64,000 nucleotides of DNA from Oxytricha trifallax (lineage: Eukaryota; Ciliophora; Spirotrichea; Sporadotrichida; Oxytrichidae). Position numbers and translations under genes: made by a program. The stretch lies in contig ARYC01017025.1 in NCBI GenBank assembly GCA_000711775.1, positions 1 through 64,000 of the forward strand, written 5' to 3'. Of this stretch, positions 62,611-64,000 are shown in pieces (position 1 is the stretch's first letter; every line of letters starts with the position of its first letter). Below the pieces are notes generated by a model. The model was given only the letters and a program-made list of their open reading frames with translations, made no database searches and was not told the DNA's origin.

Positions 62611-64000
62611 TGTTAAAGACTTTAGTAATCCATTTTTTATTTACTAATATCAAATTATTTTCTCTTTATTTATGAATTATGATACTTTTTTATTTACAAA
62701 GATTTATGATCGATATTGTCTGTAAATATCAATAAAAAATAAGAAAATTTACAAAAAAGTTGTTTAAATTAAGGCATTAATAATAAATTTTTCGGATATT
62801 TAATTAAATTTCTTAAAATATAAATATAATAATTGTTAACATTCTTAGATTTCAATTTAATCTATTGAAAGTTTATTTAAAATGTTTTATTTTTATTATT
62901 TGAACAAAGTAATGCTAAAAAATTTTTATCAAATATAATCATACGATTTATAATTTTGATTGATTTTTAATTGAGTAATTTCTTAATTATTATTCAGATT
63001 ATGAAAGAAATAATCTTAACTATTAATTTGAAAATTGAAATGAAATATAATTTTAAATGTTCATTGAAGTTTGTGATGGAGTTCAAAATATAATTTCTTT
63101 TGTAGATTAGGCATAAAGATAATCAGATGGAATTTCTCAAAAAATTTTCAAAAAAATTATTTTAATTTTTATAAATTAGGTAAATTAAAAAGATATTAAT
63201 AAATATCTTTTCAAATACTTCTTCCATATTCGATGATTTTTATTAATGTAATTTTTTATTAATTTATAAATAATAATTATAATTTTTAAAAGTAACATTT
63301 AAAATATAATGATGGCAGTTAGATTTAATAATTATAATTATATTAATCATGTTTAATTATGTTAAGAATTAATTAATTAATTAATTTAAAATATAAATAT
63401 TGTATATTCTGAATGAGATGGCAATTTTGAGGCTATTCACCTTATATACTTATTCACTCAGTCAATTAAGCCTATCAAAAATAATAATTAAATAATTAAA
63501 TATTTATTTGGATAAATTATTCATATAATTAAACTACAAATTAATTATTTTTATTAAAAATACTTAATAAATTATCTTTAATAATAAAAGTTTGAAATTT
63601 AACCTATTTATTATTCAATATAAGTTTATATCTATTCAATTGATGACAATTTTAATTATTAAATTATAATAGAAAAATATTAAATATTAGTAAATTCAAT
63701 TACATTATATTAATCTATCTATTAGTAAAAGAGAATAAGTTTAAAAATAATAGAAAATTAAGTTTATTTAAATATTTTTAATTTAAATTATTAAAAAACC
63801 TGTTTTGACTTTTAAGTAATATAATGTTTAATTTCTTTGATTTGCAAAAAAGTTTGAATATTATTGAAGATATTTATTTCAATTTTTATACAATTAATTT
63901 AACTTGAATTAATACTTTAATCTGATAATCTAATTATTTTTAATAAAAATTTACGTATTTCTTTATTCGCAAGTTTAAATAATAATAAATATCTTTGAAT
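62611..64000. other. AT-rich spacer to window end
   Basis: No repeats, elements or coding islands seen. Confidence 0.45.

Overview
The window looks like germline (micronuclear) DNA of a spirotrich ciliate of the Oxytricha/Sterkiella/Stylonychia group. Four things point there: (1) roughly 80% A+T; (2) the recognisable genes read through only if TAA and TAG mean glutamine and TGA is the sole stop; (3) two copies of a TBE-type (telomere-bearing element) transposon, whose terminal repeat ends in the 17-bp telomere-like string CAAAACCCCAAAACCCC and which sits between 3-bp ANT target duplications; (4) very few conventional genes and many foldback elements. The species call is inference; the TBE and genetic-code calls are direct.

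Layout. 1-1583 is the end of one TBE copy, abutting a 390-bp foldback element. 1976-13737 is AT-rich DNA holding a 1.9-kb element with CTGGAATTCCAG repeats, two small foldback elements and a few possible coding fragments. 13738-16217 holds two TA-flanked inverted-repeat elements of 1.5 and 0.8 kb. 16930-34700 is AT-rich DNA with foldback elements, a family with G-run ends, and several islands of higher GC or coding character that could be macronuclear-destined segments (MDSs). 35504-40762 is a full-length TBE: 42-kDa DDE transposase, 22-kDa ORF, 57-kDa zinc-finger/kinase ORF. It is interrupted twice by younger insertions; removing them leaves about 4.07 kb, the known TBE1 size. 40766-64000 is again AT-rich, with five clear mobile elements (one with an exact 9-bp duplication) plus two less certain G-run candidates, and more possible coding islands.

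How it fits together. Most of the recognisable content is transposons nested in or beside each other: a TBE against a TTGTAGG foldback element, and a TA-duplicating and an AAT-duplicating insert inside the second TBE transposase gene. Comparing the two TBE copies gives the pre-insertion sequence, so these target duplications are read directly. Both TBE transposase copies and the kinase copy carry frameshifts; the only intact TBE gene is the 22-kDa ORF.

Limits. At this base composition, TGA-free frames of 300 codons are expected by chance (my rough estimate is about 20 in six frames over 64 kb), so length alone is no evidence. I rate coding islands by GC content and sequence complexity and keep confidence low. 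I saw no tRNA, rRNA, CRISPR array or telomere. Many ATG-to-stop frames under the standard code are arms of palindromes or chance frames and are left out.
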